64,000 bases of DNA from Streptomyces sp. NBC_01296 (GTDB lineage Bacteria > Actinomycetota > Actinomycetes > Streptomycetales > Streptomycetaceae). A program made the translations under genes and the position numbers. The DNA is taken from assembly GCF_035984415.1 (NCBI RefSeq), contig NZ_CP130720.1, positions 2,232,001 to 2,296,000 of the forward strand, read 5' to 3'. The notes beneath the pieces were generated by a model. It saw only the letters and a list, made by a program, of their open reading frames with translations. It was not told the origin of the DNA and did no database searches. Within the stretch, counting starts at the first letter, position 1. Each line of letters starts with the position of its first letter. Below are positions 8,374 through 16,139 of the stretch, in pieces.

Positions 8374-10907
8374 ACCTCGCGCAGATGCACTACACCTCGG
8401 CGCCGCCGGGTCCCGACGGATCGGGTTTCCGGTTCACCGCCGTCAGCCCCGGGGTGCCCGCCTCGCTGCTGCGCGAGGCCGAGCAGCTGATCGGGTACGA
8501 GCCGCCCCGCGAGGCGCCGCCGCGCCCGAGCGCGGACCAACTGGGCGCCTTCCCGCAGGCCTTGAGCCTGAACGTGCTCGCCGACGGCAGCCGGCTGCTG
8601 GCCCGCTCCGTGTACACGGGCGCCGACTACAGCGGCCGCTGGGGCAACTTCCACGCCCACGCGGTACATCTGCCGCAGCCCGCCGACCCGGACCGGCCCG
8701 CACCCTGGCCGCTGCCGATCACCTCCTGGGGCTCCCGGCAGTGGGCGGCCGATTCCCCGCCGGCCGGGGCGCCCGTACCGCCGCTGGCATCGGTGCCGGC
8801 CCCGGGCCCGCTCGACGTCGGCGCGCTGGCGGCCTTCGTGAGCGCGCGCGGGCGCTGGCTCGCCGGGTTCTTCGCCGACGTACGGCGGCTCGTCGAGGAC
8901 CCGGCCGCCCCGCAGCTCGTCCTGGTGGAGCAGGACAGCGAGGCCGTGGCCTGGTGGATCCTGCTCGCCTGCAGCGTGCTGCCGCACCGGCGCGGCCAGT
9001 GGCTCACCTTCACCACCTACACCCGGCGGCCGCAGCTCGCCCGGCAGCAGATCATCGGCGTGGTGCCGGAGGACGGCCTGAGCCTCGCCGGGCAGGAGCA
9101 CCGCTACCGGGTGTACGACGCCGCCCGCGCGGCGGCCCCCGCACCGGATCCCGACCCGTGGGCGCAGACCGCCGCGCTGATCTGGCGGGCGCAGCGGCAG
9201 GACCTCTTCGCGGACGTCCGGCGGCTGCCCGGTGAGCGGTCCGGGCCGTACGAGGCGGGTCCGCTGGCCGCGCTCGCGCTCGCCGCGGGCATCGGGCTGG
9301 ACTCGGCGGGCCGGGCCGCGGCCGCCGACTGGGCCGCCGGACACCGGGATGCGCTGGACGGCGTACGGCTGCAGGCGCTGGCCCGGGCTCTGGGCGGCCC
9401 GGCCGGTGACCGGGGCCCCGAGGAGGCCGCCGCGAGCGGGCGGCTGCTGACGGCCCTGGCCGGCTGGGCACCCCCGGCGGTGAGCGAGCCGCTGCTGGAG
9501 CTGGCCCTGGCCGGGGCGGTGCGCTCGGGCGGCGCCCTCCCGCCCGCCGGGGAGCTGGGCGAGGCCGCCCGGGCCCGGCTCGCGGCCGGGCTGGGGCCGG
9601 AGCTGCGGGCGGCGCTCACCGACCCGGAGCGCGAACCGGACGAGCGGGTCGACCTGTTGCGGCTCGCCGGCGAGCTCGGGGTGGGCAGCACGGATCTCCT
9701 GCCCGATGTGGCACGGCAGTTGGCGCGCGCCCTGATCGCCGATCCCGAGCGGGCGTTCGGGGAGGCGGTACGGGCCGTGCTGGCGGAGCCGGCGCAGCTG
9801 CGGGAGCAGGCCGGGCTGCGGGGCCTCGTACTCGACCGGCTCGACGCGCTCGCGGCGGGCGATCCGGCCGCGGGGGCCCGGCTGTTCGCCCTCACCCCGC
9901 TGCGGCTGACCGGGGCCGAGGCGCTGCCGCATCTGCGGATGTGCGCGCAGGCGCCCGCGGTGGCCGGGGCGGGCGGGGCTGCCGGGGCGGGCGGGGACCG
10001 GGTGAAGGCGCTGACCGGGCTCGTGGAGGCTTCCGGCGCCTCGCTGGAGGAGGAGCCGCTGGTGCTGCGCACGGCGATGCGGCTGGTGTGGGGCGGCGAG
10101 CCGCCGGGAGCGGGCGAGGCCTGGCTGGCCCTGTCCGCGCTGGGCGACCGGGCCCACCGGGAGGCCGGCACCTGGGAGCTGCTCGCGCAGGCGGCGGTCC
10201 GCGCCCCTGCCGACGACCGGTACGCGCAGGAGCTGGCGTTGGAGCTGCTGCGGCGGTTCTCCGCGGAACTCCCCGCCCCGCTGCGGTCCTCGCTGCTGCT
10301 GCTGGAGCTGGCCCGGAACCTGCGGGCCGGGGAGACGGGCGCGGGCTGGGTCCGCCAGGCCCTGGACCTGCGGACGCTGGACCCCACGCCGACGGCGCGG
10401 GAGCACGCCTATGCGGCGGTGGCCGACCGGCTGCTCGCCGAGGACCGGCCCGACAGCGAGCTGCGGGCCCTGATCGAGAGCAACGACGCCGAGCTGCTGG
10501 CCGCGTACCGGCGGGCCGCCCGGGAGCCGCAGGTCGCGGACCGGCTGAGGCGCGATCCCCGGTACGCGGCGGAGTGCTTCGTGACCTGGTCCTCCCAGCC
10601 CCAGGCGGGCCCGGTGTGGCAGGAGGCCCGCACCGACCTGCTCGACGGCGTGCTGCGGCCGGCCGTACGGGGCCTGGCGCCCGCGGAGCTCAAGGCGCTC
10701 GAGGAGGCCCTGGCCCGGCTCGGCGGCCGCTGGGCGGAGGACTTCCGCGGCTGGCAGCGGCCCGGCGCCTTCGGGCGGCTGCGCGACCGCTTCGGCGGCT
10801 CCGGGCGCCGCGGCGCGAAGCCCGCGCCCGGCAGCCCGCCGCTGCGGGGCGGCTCCGGCGGGCCCATCGTCCCGGGCCAATCCGCCGAGGAGGGCCGGTG
10901 GCCGTGA
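8370..10907 (+). CDS. GTPase-associated protein 1-like protein
   Basis: An 845-residue protein whose opening (MHYTSAPPGPDGSGFRFTAVSPG) and following GRWGNFHAHAVHLP region match my memory of the proteins annotated as GTPase-associated protein 1, which are nearly always next to a TRAFAC GTPase. The N-terminal third is mixed alpha/beta, and the rest is a long alpha-helical, Ala/Leu-rich repeat-like region. No catalytic motif is evident. The start has an ideal GGAGGAG site and overlaps the upstream stop (ATGA), giving translational coupling to the GTPase. It is most likely a partner or regulator of that GTPase. The assignment rests on the N-terminus plus gene order. Confidence 0.75.
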   Translation: MNLAQMHYTSAPPGPDGSGFRFTAVSPGVPASLLREAEQLIGYEPPREAPPRPSADQLGAFPQALSLNVLADGSRLLARSVYTGADYSGRWGNFHAHAVHLPQPADPDRPAPWPLPITSWGSRQWAADSPPAGAPVPPLASVPAPGPLDVGALAAFVSARGRWLAGFFADVRRLVEDPAAPQLVLVEQDSEAVAWWILLACSVLPHRRGQWLTFTTYTRRPQLARQQIIGVVPEDGLSLAGQEHRYRVYDAARAAAPAPDPDPWAQTAALIWRAQRQDLFADVRRLPGERSGPYEAGPLAALALAAGIGLDSAGRAAAADWAAGHRDALDGVRLQALARALGGPAGDRGPEEAAASGRLLTALAGWAPPAVSEPLLELALAGAVRSGGALPPAGELGEAARARLAAGLGPELRAALTDPEREPDERVDLLRLAGELGVGSTDLLPDVARQLARALIADPERAFGEAVRAVLAEPAQLREQAGLRGLVLDRLDALAAGDPAAGARLFALTPLRLTGAEALPHLRMCAQAPAVAGAGGAAGAGGDRVKALTGLVEASGASLEEEPLVLRTAMRLVWGGEPPGAGEAWLALSALGDRAHREAGTWELLAQAAVRAPADDRYAQELALELLRRFSAELPAPLRSSLLLLELARNLRAGETGAGWVRQALDLRTLDPTPTAREHAYAAVADRLLAEDRPDSELRALIESNDAELLAAYRRAAREPQVADRLRRDPRYAAECFVTWSSQPQAGPVWQEARTDLLDGVLRPAVRGLAPAELKALEEALARLGGRWAEDFRGWQRPGAFGRLRDRFGGSGRRGAKPAPGSPPLRGGSGGPIVPGQSAEEGRWP

Positions 10908-12571
10908 ACGCGGGGCTCGTCCTGCAGATCCTCGGGGTGGCCACCGGCGCGATCGGGGCTGCCGTCTGCCTCGGGTACGGGCTGTGGCGGTTCCTGGCGC
11001 TGGCGCTGGGGGCCGCCTGGACCGCCCTGGGGCCGCGCACGCCCGGGAGCCCCGACCCGCGGGTCGGCCCGTACGGTGGCACGGAGCCGGGGCAACCCGC
11101 GTACTGGGCACGGCAGATGTGGACCGACGCTGGGGCCGCGGCGCGGGCGGCCGCGCACACCGTCCGGTACCTGCTGGTCCACCACTGGCTCGACGAGATC
11201 GTCCGCCACCGGCTGCTGAACGGGCGGGGCGGATCGACCGGGGACCGCGCCGGGAACGCCCTCGGACGGCTCCTGCTGCGGCTGCTCGCACCGGCGACGG
11301 CGCTGGCCGCGCTGTTGTCCGCCCTGCTGTCCTGCGCCCTGCTCCTCGGCGTCGCGCTGGCGTTCGCCGCCCAGCTGCTGCTGGTCTCGGCCGTGGCGCT
11401 GACCGGGGTGGCGGCCGGGCGGAGCGCGGAGCGGCTGTGGAAACTGGCCCGCGGCATCCGCATGAAGTGCCCCTACCCCGGCTGCTACCGGCCGTTCCCG
11501 CTGGCCGTGCACATCTGCCCGGGCTGCGGCGCCGCCCACCGCGAGCTGCGGCCCGGCCGGTACGGGGCGCTGCGGCGCGTCTGCCGCTGCGGGCGGGCGC
11601 TGCCCACCACCGCGCTCTCCGGGAGGCGGGGGCTCACCGCCCGCTGCCCGCACTGCGACCAGGGGCTGCCGCCGGCCGTGGGCACCACGCGGGTGGTGCA
11701 CCTGCCGCTGATCGGGGGCACCTCGGCGGGGAAGACCATGCTGATGGCGGCGCTGCTCGACGGGCTGCGGGCCTGGTCGCACGAGTCGGCGCTGACGGTC
11801 GAGTTCGCGTCCCCCGCCGACCGGCGCGAGGCCAACACGCTGGGCCGGCAGGTGGAGTCGACGGGGTGGGCGCTGAAGACGCAGGGCGGGCAGCCCCGGG
11901 CGCTGATGCTGCTCGTCGGGCGCGGGCGCGGCCGGCTGCGACTGCTGCGGCGGCAGCGGCTGCTGTACCTGTACGACCCGATGGGCGAGTCGCTGCGCGA
12001 TGCGGACACCACCCGGCGCCAGGAGTACCTGGCGCACGCGGACGGGGTCCTGCTGGTCGCGGACGTGCTGGCCTCGCCCGCCGTACGGCGCATCCTGCGC
12101 GGGGGCGACGGGCAGCTGGCGGTGGCCGCCCGGCCCGCCGACCTCGGTCCGGTGGAGACGTACGCGGGGTTCACCGGGGAGCTCCAGGGCCTCGGCGGCC
12201 GGCGGCGGCGCCTCGGCGTGGCGGCGGTGGTGACCAAGCGGGACGTGCTGGACCGGCTGGACTCGCTGCCGCGGCCGGTGGGCGCGGTCGACGCCTGGCT
12301 GGCCGAGATCGGGCTGGGCGAGCTGGTCCGGGCCTTGGGCCACGACTTCGCGGCGGCCCGCTACTGGGCGGTCAGCGCCCATGCCGCCACCGGGGCGGGC
12401 GCGCTGGCGTCCGAGCAGCGTCGGGCGGCGGAGCCGGTGCTGTGGCTGCTGTCGCGAACGGGGCTGCGGATCGGCGGGGCGGCGGCCGCGGCCGAGGAGC
12501 CGCGCCTGCCGCGCCTGCCCCGGCCGCGGGGCCGCACCGGCCGGCCGGCGGCAGATCGATCAAGCCTGTGA
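10904..12571 (+). CDS. Membrane-anchored TRAFAC-type GTPase with zinc ribbon
   Basis: A 555-residue protein. A hydrophobic segment occupies residues 3-35 and a second hydrophobic region (two passes) lies around 125-170. A multi-cysteine zinc-ribbon array follows (CPYPGC, CPGCG, CRCG, CPHC) at about 185-260. The GTPase domain has Walker A GGTSAGKT at 271-278, a Walker-B-like LYLYDPMGES and a VVTKRD specificity motif. The GTG at 10904 is chosen because it overlaps the upstream stop; an in-frame GTG at 10898 is also possible. It looks like the membrane-bound counterpart of the soluble GTPase three genes earlier, so the operon has a soluble and a membrane GTPase. Effector and trigger are unknown. 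Confidence 0.85.
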   Translation: MNAGLVLQILGVATGAIGAAVCLGYGLWRFLALALGAAWTALGPRTPGSPDPRVGPYGGTEPGQPAYWARQMWTDAGAAARAAAHTVRYLLVHHWLDEIVRHRLLNGRGGSTGDRAGNALGRLLLRLLAPATALAALLSALLSCALLLGVALAFAAQLLLVSAVALTGVAAGRSAERLWKLARGIRMKCPYPGCYRPFPLAVHICPGCGAAHRELRPGRYGALRRVCRCGRALPTTALSGRRGLTARCPHCDQGLPPAVGTTRVVHLPLIGGTSAGKTMLMAALLDGLRAWSHESALTVEFASPADRREANTLGRQVESTGWALKTQGGQPRALMLLVGRGRGRLRLLRRQRLLYLYDPMGESLRDADTTRRQEYLAHADGVLLVADVLASPAVRRILRGGDGQLAVAARPADLGPVETYAGFTGELQGLGGRRRRLGVAAVVTKRDVLDRLDSLPRPVGAVDAWLAEIGLGELVRALGHDFAAARYWAVSAHAATGAGALASEQRRAAEPVLWLLSRTGLRIGGAAAAAEEPRLPRLPRPRGRTGRPAADRSSL

Positions 12572-12625
12572 CGCGGCCCGGGCCGAAGGCTAGGGTCGAA
12601 TCGCCGAGAAGAGGAGCAACACCCC

Positions 12626-12754
12626 ATGGTGACACCGCAGATCGCGCGGGGGCGGCTGCTGATGCTGGTCCTGTTCGTGGTGGCGGTCGTGATGACGGCG
12701 TCCGCCGGGCTGGCGGCGCTCGTGCGGTACGTACCGCAATGGCTCGGGAGTTGA
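12626..12754 (+). CDS. 42-residue single-pass membrane peptide
   Basis: A short gene, ATG at 12626 and TGA at 12752-12754, with a GAAGAGGAG ribosome site 8-10 bases upstream. The peptide has a charged N-terminus (TPQIARGR), a hydrophobic helix of about 22 residues (LLMLVLFVVAVVMTASAGLAAL) and a short RYVPQWLGS tail. It lies between the membrane GTPase and the vWA gene, on the same strand and with normal spacing, so it is probably translated as part of the operon. It could be a membrane subunit or a small effector. No homology claim is made. Confidence 0.65.
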   Translation: MVTPQIARGRLLMLVLFVVAVVMTASAGLAALVRYVPQWLGS

Positions 12755-12766
12755 AGGAGATTAGCG

Positions 12767-13453
12767 GTGAGTGACATCCCCGGCGGGCCGATGGCGAACC
12801 GGCCCGTCCACTTCATCTGGCTGCTCGACTGCTCGTACTCGATGCAGGGCGAGAAGATCGGCCAGCTCAACTACGCGATCAGAGAAGCCGTTCCGGAGAT
12901 GCGCTCGGTGGCGCAGGACAATCCGGCGGCCCAACTGCTGCTGCGCACGATGACGTTCTCCACCACGGCCCGCTGGCACCACCAGGACCCGGTTCCGGTG
13001 GAGAACTTCACCTGGCAGGACGTCCAGGTGGACGGCATGACCAATCTGGGCGAGGCCCTCCAGCTGGCGGCCCGGGAGCTGGACACCCCGCCGATGCCGC
13101 AGCGGGCGCTGAAGCCGGTGCTCGCGCTGGTCTCCGACGGGGTGCCGACGGACGACTGGAAGGCGGGGCTGCGGGCGGTCGACGCGACCCCGTGGGGGCG
13201 CAAGGCCGTACGGGTGGCCATCGCGATCGGCGCGGACGCCGACCGCACCGTGCTGCAGGAGTTCCTCGGCAATCCGGAGCTCCAGCCGCTGGACGCGAAC
13301 AGTCCCAAGCAGCTGGCGGCGGCGATCCGCTGGGCCTCGACGGCCGCGGTCAAGGCGGCCTCGCAGCCGGTGGCGGGCTCCGCGGACGCGATGGCGAAGC
13401 AGCCGCCGTACGCCCCGCCGGTGCTCGACGACGACGATGACGACGTGTGGTGA
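12767..13453 (+). CDS. vWA domain protein
   Basis: A 228-residue von Willebrand factor A domain protein. The metal-ion-dependent adhesion site is complete: DCSYS at residues 21-25, the Thr in DGMTNLGEAL, and the Asp in LVSDGVPTDDW. This indicates a Mg/Mn-dependent protein-binding module, probably intracellular since no export signal is present. The acidic tail (five or more Asp) may bind metal or a basic partner. The GTG start is preceded by GAAGGAGA. The PP2C gene overlaps the 3' end. In TerD-like and GTPase-centred actinobacterial systems, vWA, PP2C and kinase genes commonly appear in this order. Confidence 0.9.
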   Translation: MSDIPGGPMANRPVHFIWLLDCSYSMQGEKIGQLNYAIREAVPEMRSVAQDNPAAQLLLRTMTFSTTARWHHQDPVPVENFTWQDVQVDGMTNLGEALQLAARELDTPPMPQRALKPVLALVSDGVPTDDWKAGLRAVDATPWGRKAVRVAIAIGADADRTVLQEFLGNPELQPLDANSPKQLAAAIRWASTAAVKAASQPVAGSADAMAKQPPYAPPVLDDDDDDVW

Positions 13454-14445
13454 GCGGGCCCGTGTCACCGGAACCACCGCCCGTACCGCCGCACGGACCG
13501 GAGCCCCTGCCGGCGCCCGCACCGCTCTGGGCCACGCTCCGGGAGAGCATCCAGGGCGTGAACAAGACCCGCAACCAGGACTACTGCGAGGTCGCGGGCC
13601 GCGGCACCGCCGAGGAGCCGCTGATCATGGCGGTGGCCGACGGCCACGGCTCCGCGGTGCACGCCCGCAGCCATCTGGGCTCCCGTTTCGCGGTGGACCT
13701 CTTCGTGGAGGAGGCCCGGCGGTTCGGGGCGCTCGCCCAGCCCCGCGGCGAGGAGCGGCCGCCGAGCCTGGCCTGGCTGATGCACTACGCCGAGCACGCC
13801 TTCCCCCGCCAGCTGGTCAGCGCCTGGCGGGAGAAGGTCCTCGGCAACTGGGAGCGGACCAGCTCCCACGAGGAGCCGGGCCTGTCCGAGGAGCACAAGC
13901 TGCTGCTGTACGGGAGCACGCTGGTCGGCGCGGTGCTCACGCCCCGGGTGTTCGCGGCCTGGCAGCTCGGCGACGGCGAGCTGACGGTGGTGGACGACGA
14001 CGGGCGGGTGACCGTACCGCTCGCGCCCGCCGAGGCGGACCTGGGGGACGAGACGGAGTCGCTGTGCAGCCCGGCGGCGTGGCTGCGCGTACGGACGCAC
14101 TGGGCGCCGGTGACGGCCCCGTCGCGGGCGCCCCGGCTGGTCGCGGTCTCCACCGACGGGCTGTCCAAGAGCTTCGCCTCGGACCGGGGCTTCCTGCAGT
14201 TCATGGCCGGGCTGGACGACCGGCTGTCGGCGGAGGGCACGGACACCGTCCGGGCCGTCCTGCCGAAATGGCTGGCCAAGGCCTCGCAACACTCCGGGGA
14301 CGACACGACCCTGGTGGCGGCCTGGCACCCGGCACCGGCGGCGGCCGCCGGGGCGTACGGGGCCGCCGGGACCCACGGCGCCACCGGGGCGACGACGACC
14401 ACTGACGCGGCACCACCGACCGACCCGCACGGGAGAGACGAATGA
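13450..14445 (+). CDS. PP2C-family serine/threonine phosphatase
   Basis: A 331-residue protein phosphatase. The early motif NKTRNQDY supplies one metal-binding region, VADGHGS supplies the second Asp/Gly pair, and the C-terminal SGDDTTLVAAW block completes the PP2C fold. It should dephosphorylate Ser/Thr residues, most plausibly targets of the kinase encoded next. The tail after about residue 295 is an Ala/Thr/Pro-rich, low-complexity extension. The GTG at 13450 overlaps the vWA stop (GTGA); a second in-frame GTG at 13447 is equally possible. Kinase and phosphatase genes are translationally coupled. Confidence 0.88.
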   Translation: MSGPVSPEPPPVPPHGPEPLPAPAPLWATLRESIQGVNKTRNQDYCEVAGRGTAEEPLIMAVADGHGSAVHARSHLGSRFAVDLFVEEARRFGALAQPRGEERPPSLAWLMHYAEHAFPRQLVSAWREKVLGNWERTSSHEEPGLSEEHKLLLYGSTLVGAVLTPRVFAAWQLGDGELTVVDDDGRVTVPLAPAEADLGDETESLCSPAAWLRVRTHWAPVTAPSRAPRLVAVSTDGLSKSFASDRGFLQFMAGLDDRLSAEGTDTVRAVLPKWLAKASQHSGDDTTLVAAWHPAPAAAAGAYGAAGTHGATGATTTTDAAPPTDPHGRDE

Positions 14446-15773
14446 GCGGCATGCTCGACAGCGGAACCCTGCTGACGACCGACAGCGGCACGGGCGTGGA
14501 GGTCTTCGACCTGCTCGGCGCCGGCGGCCAGGGCGAGGTCTACCGGGTACGGACCCCCGCCGGGTACCAGGCGCTCAAGTGGTACTACCCGGCCTGCGCG
14601 ACCCCCGCCCAGGAGGACATCGTCCGCCAGCTGGTGGGCCGCGGCTTCGACGACGACCGCTTCCTGTGGCCGCTGGACTTCGTGGCCGACGGGCGCGGCG
14701 GGTTCGGGTACCTGATGGACATCCGCCCGGACCGGTTCAAGGGCCTGCCCCTGCTGTTCCGGCGGCAGCTGCACACCACGCCCCGGGCCCTGCTCACGGC
14801 CTGCCTCTACACCGTCGAGGCGTACCAGGCCCTGCACTCGCGCGGGATCGCGTACCGGGACATCTCCTGGGGCAACATCTTCTTCGACCCGGCCACCGGC
14901 GACGTGCTGGTCTGTGACAACGACAACGCGGTGGTGGAGGGCGACAGCACCGGCATCTCGGGGACGATGGAGTTCATGGCGCCCGAGCTGGTGCGCGGCG
15001 ATCCGGAGGTCTCCCCGGGCACCCAGAGCGATCTGCACTCACTGTCCGTGCTGCTGTTCATGCTGCTGATGAACCACCACCCGCTCAAGGGACGGCGCGA
15101 GTTGGCGATCCACTGCCTCGACGAGGCGGCGGAGCGCAAGCTGTACGGGAAGCAGCCGCTGTTCGTCTTCGACCCGCAGGACCGGTCCAATGCGCCCGAT
15201 CCCACCGAGCAGGCGACGGTACTGGCCACCTGGGCTGCGGCCCCGGACTCCCTGCGGGACCTGTTCACCAAGAACTTCACGACGGGCCTGCACGCTCCCA
15301 CGGCCCGGATCCGGGAGTCGCAGTGGCGGGACACCCTGCGGGCCGTGCTCGACGCGGTGGTGGAGTGCGCGCAGTGCGGGAAGCAGAACATGACCGAACC
15401 GCGGTCCGCCGATCCGGGCACCTGCTGGAGCTGCGGGAGCACGCTGGTGCTGCCGCCGCGGCTGGTGCTGACCACTCCTCCGCCGCGCACCGAGCACCAC
15501 ATCCTGCTGCACCGGTCCTCGCGGGTGCAGGCGCACCATCTGGCCCCGGAGCCGGCCCGGCACGACTACGGCGACGGGACGCTGGTGGCGCAGCTGACCG
15601 AACATCCGCAGAGGCCGGGCCGGTTCGGGCTTGCGAACCGGTCGGCCTCGGCGTGGACGGGCACCCGCGCGGACGGCTCCACCCAGCGGATCGACCCGGG
15701 GCAGACGGTACCGCTGCGCTCGGGCCTCGAGCTGGACTTCGGCGGCGCGCGGGCCGTCGTACGGTCGAAGTAG
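14442..15773 (+). CDS. Serine/threonine protein kinase with zinc ribbon and C-terminal beta domain
   Basis: A 443-residue kinase. The glycine loop is GAGGQGEVY, and the ATP-binding Lys is in QALKWYY. The catalytic loop is YRDISWGN (Tyr for the usual His), the metal motif is DNDN instead of DFG, and the APE motif is present. The essential Lys, Asp, Asn and second Asp remain, so activity is plausible though atypical. After the kinase domain comes a CAQC...CWSC zinc ribbon near residues 308-330. The C-terminal beta-rich domain could be an FHA-like phosphopeptide binder, which is a guess. It overlaps the PP2C gene by 4 bases and ends 13 bases from the convergent small gene. Confidence 0.85.
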   Translation: MSGMLDSGTLLTTDSGTGVEVFDLLGAGGQGEVYRVRTPAGYQALKWYYPACATPAQEDIVRQLVGRGFDDDRFLWPLDFVADGRGGFGYLMDIRPDRFKGLPLLFRRQLHTTPRALLTACLYTVEAYQALHSRGIAYRDISWGNIFFDPATGDVLVCDNDNAVVEGDSTGISGTMEFMAPELVRGDPEVSPGTQSDLHSLSVLLFMLLMNHHPLKGRRELAIHCLDEAAERKLYGKQPLFVFDPQDRSNAPDPTEQATVLATWAAAPDSLRDLFTKNFTTGLHAPTARIRESQWRDTLRAVLDAVVECAQCGKQNMTEPRSADPGTCWSCGSTLVLPPRLVLTTPPPRTEHHILLHRSSRVQAHHLAPEPARHDYGDGTLVAQLTEHPQRPGRFGLANRSASAWTGTRADGSTQRIDPGQTVPLRSGLELDFGGARAVVRSK

Positions 15774-15786
15774 GAGACCCGGGGCG

Positions 15787-16113
15787 TCAGTTCCCCAGGA
15801 GGCGGCTGATCTCCTGGGCCAGGGCGAGTCCGCCGCTGCCGGCGCCGAGACCGAGGGTGATGGTCTCCAGCGAGCGGCGGATCACCCCCGGCTCGGCGGC
15901 GCGCCGCTCCTGCGCGGCCCGGTCGAGTTCGCCGCGCAGGGTCTCTGCCGCGGTGATCCGCTCCTGGGCCGCGCCCTGGTCGCGCAGCCACTGCGCGAGT
16001 TCGGCGGCCAGCCGCAGGGTTTCGGCGGCGGTGTCCTGCTGCCCGATGTTGATGGTGCCGTTGTCGCCGATGATGCCGGCGGTGACTTTCTCGTTGAAGT
16101 TGAAGGTGCCCAT
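15787..16113 (-). CDS. 108-residue helical protein with N-terminal GDNGT motif
   Basis: A small protein with a GGGAGAG ribosome site before its ATG at 16113. Residues 3-22 form a Gly/Asn-rich motif ending IIGDNGTIN. A charged coiled-coil-like helix follows (about 28-75, rich in Ala, Glu, Gln and Arg), then a hydrophobic or amphipathic C-terminus. The same motif occurs at the C-terminus of the protein encoded just upstream. I do not recognise a family. The layout, a short beta-prone motif attached to a helical domain, resembles signalling proteins that associate through homotypic amyloid-like motifs, but that is inference. It is convergent with the kinase gene and co-oriented with the next gene, 26 bases away. 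Confidence 0.7.
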   Translation of the reverse strand: MGTFNFNEKVTAGIIGDNGTINIGQQDTAAETLRLAAELAQWLRDQGAAQERITAAETLRGELDRAAQERRAAEPGVIRRSLETITLGLGAGSGGLALAQEISRLLGN

Positions 16114-16139
16114 CTGTCTCTCCCGACGGTGGTGACGGG

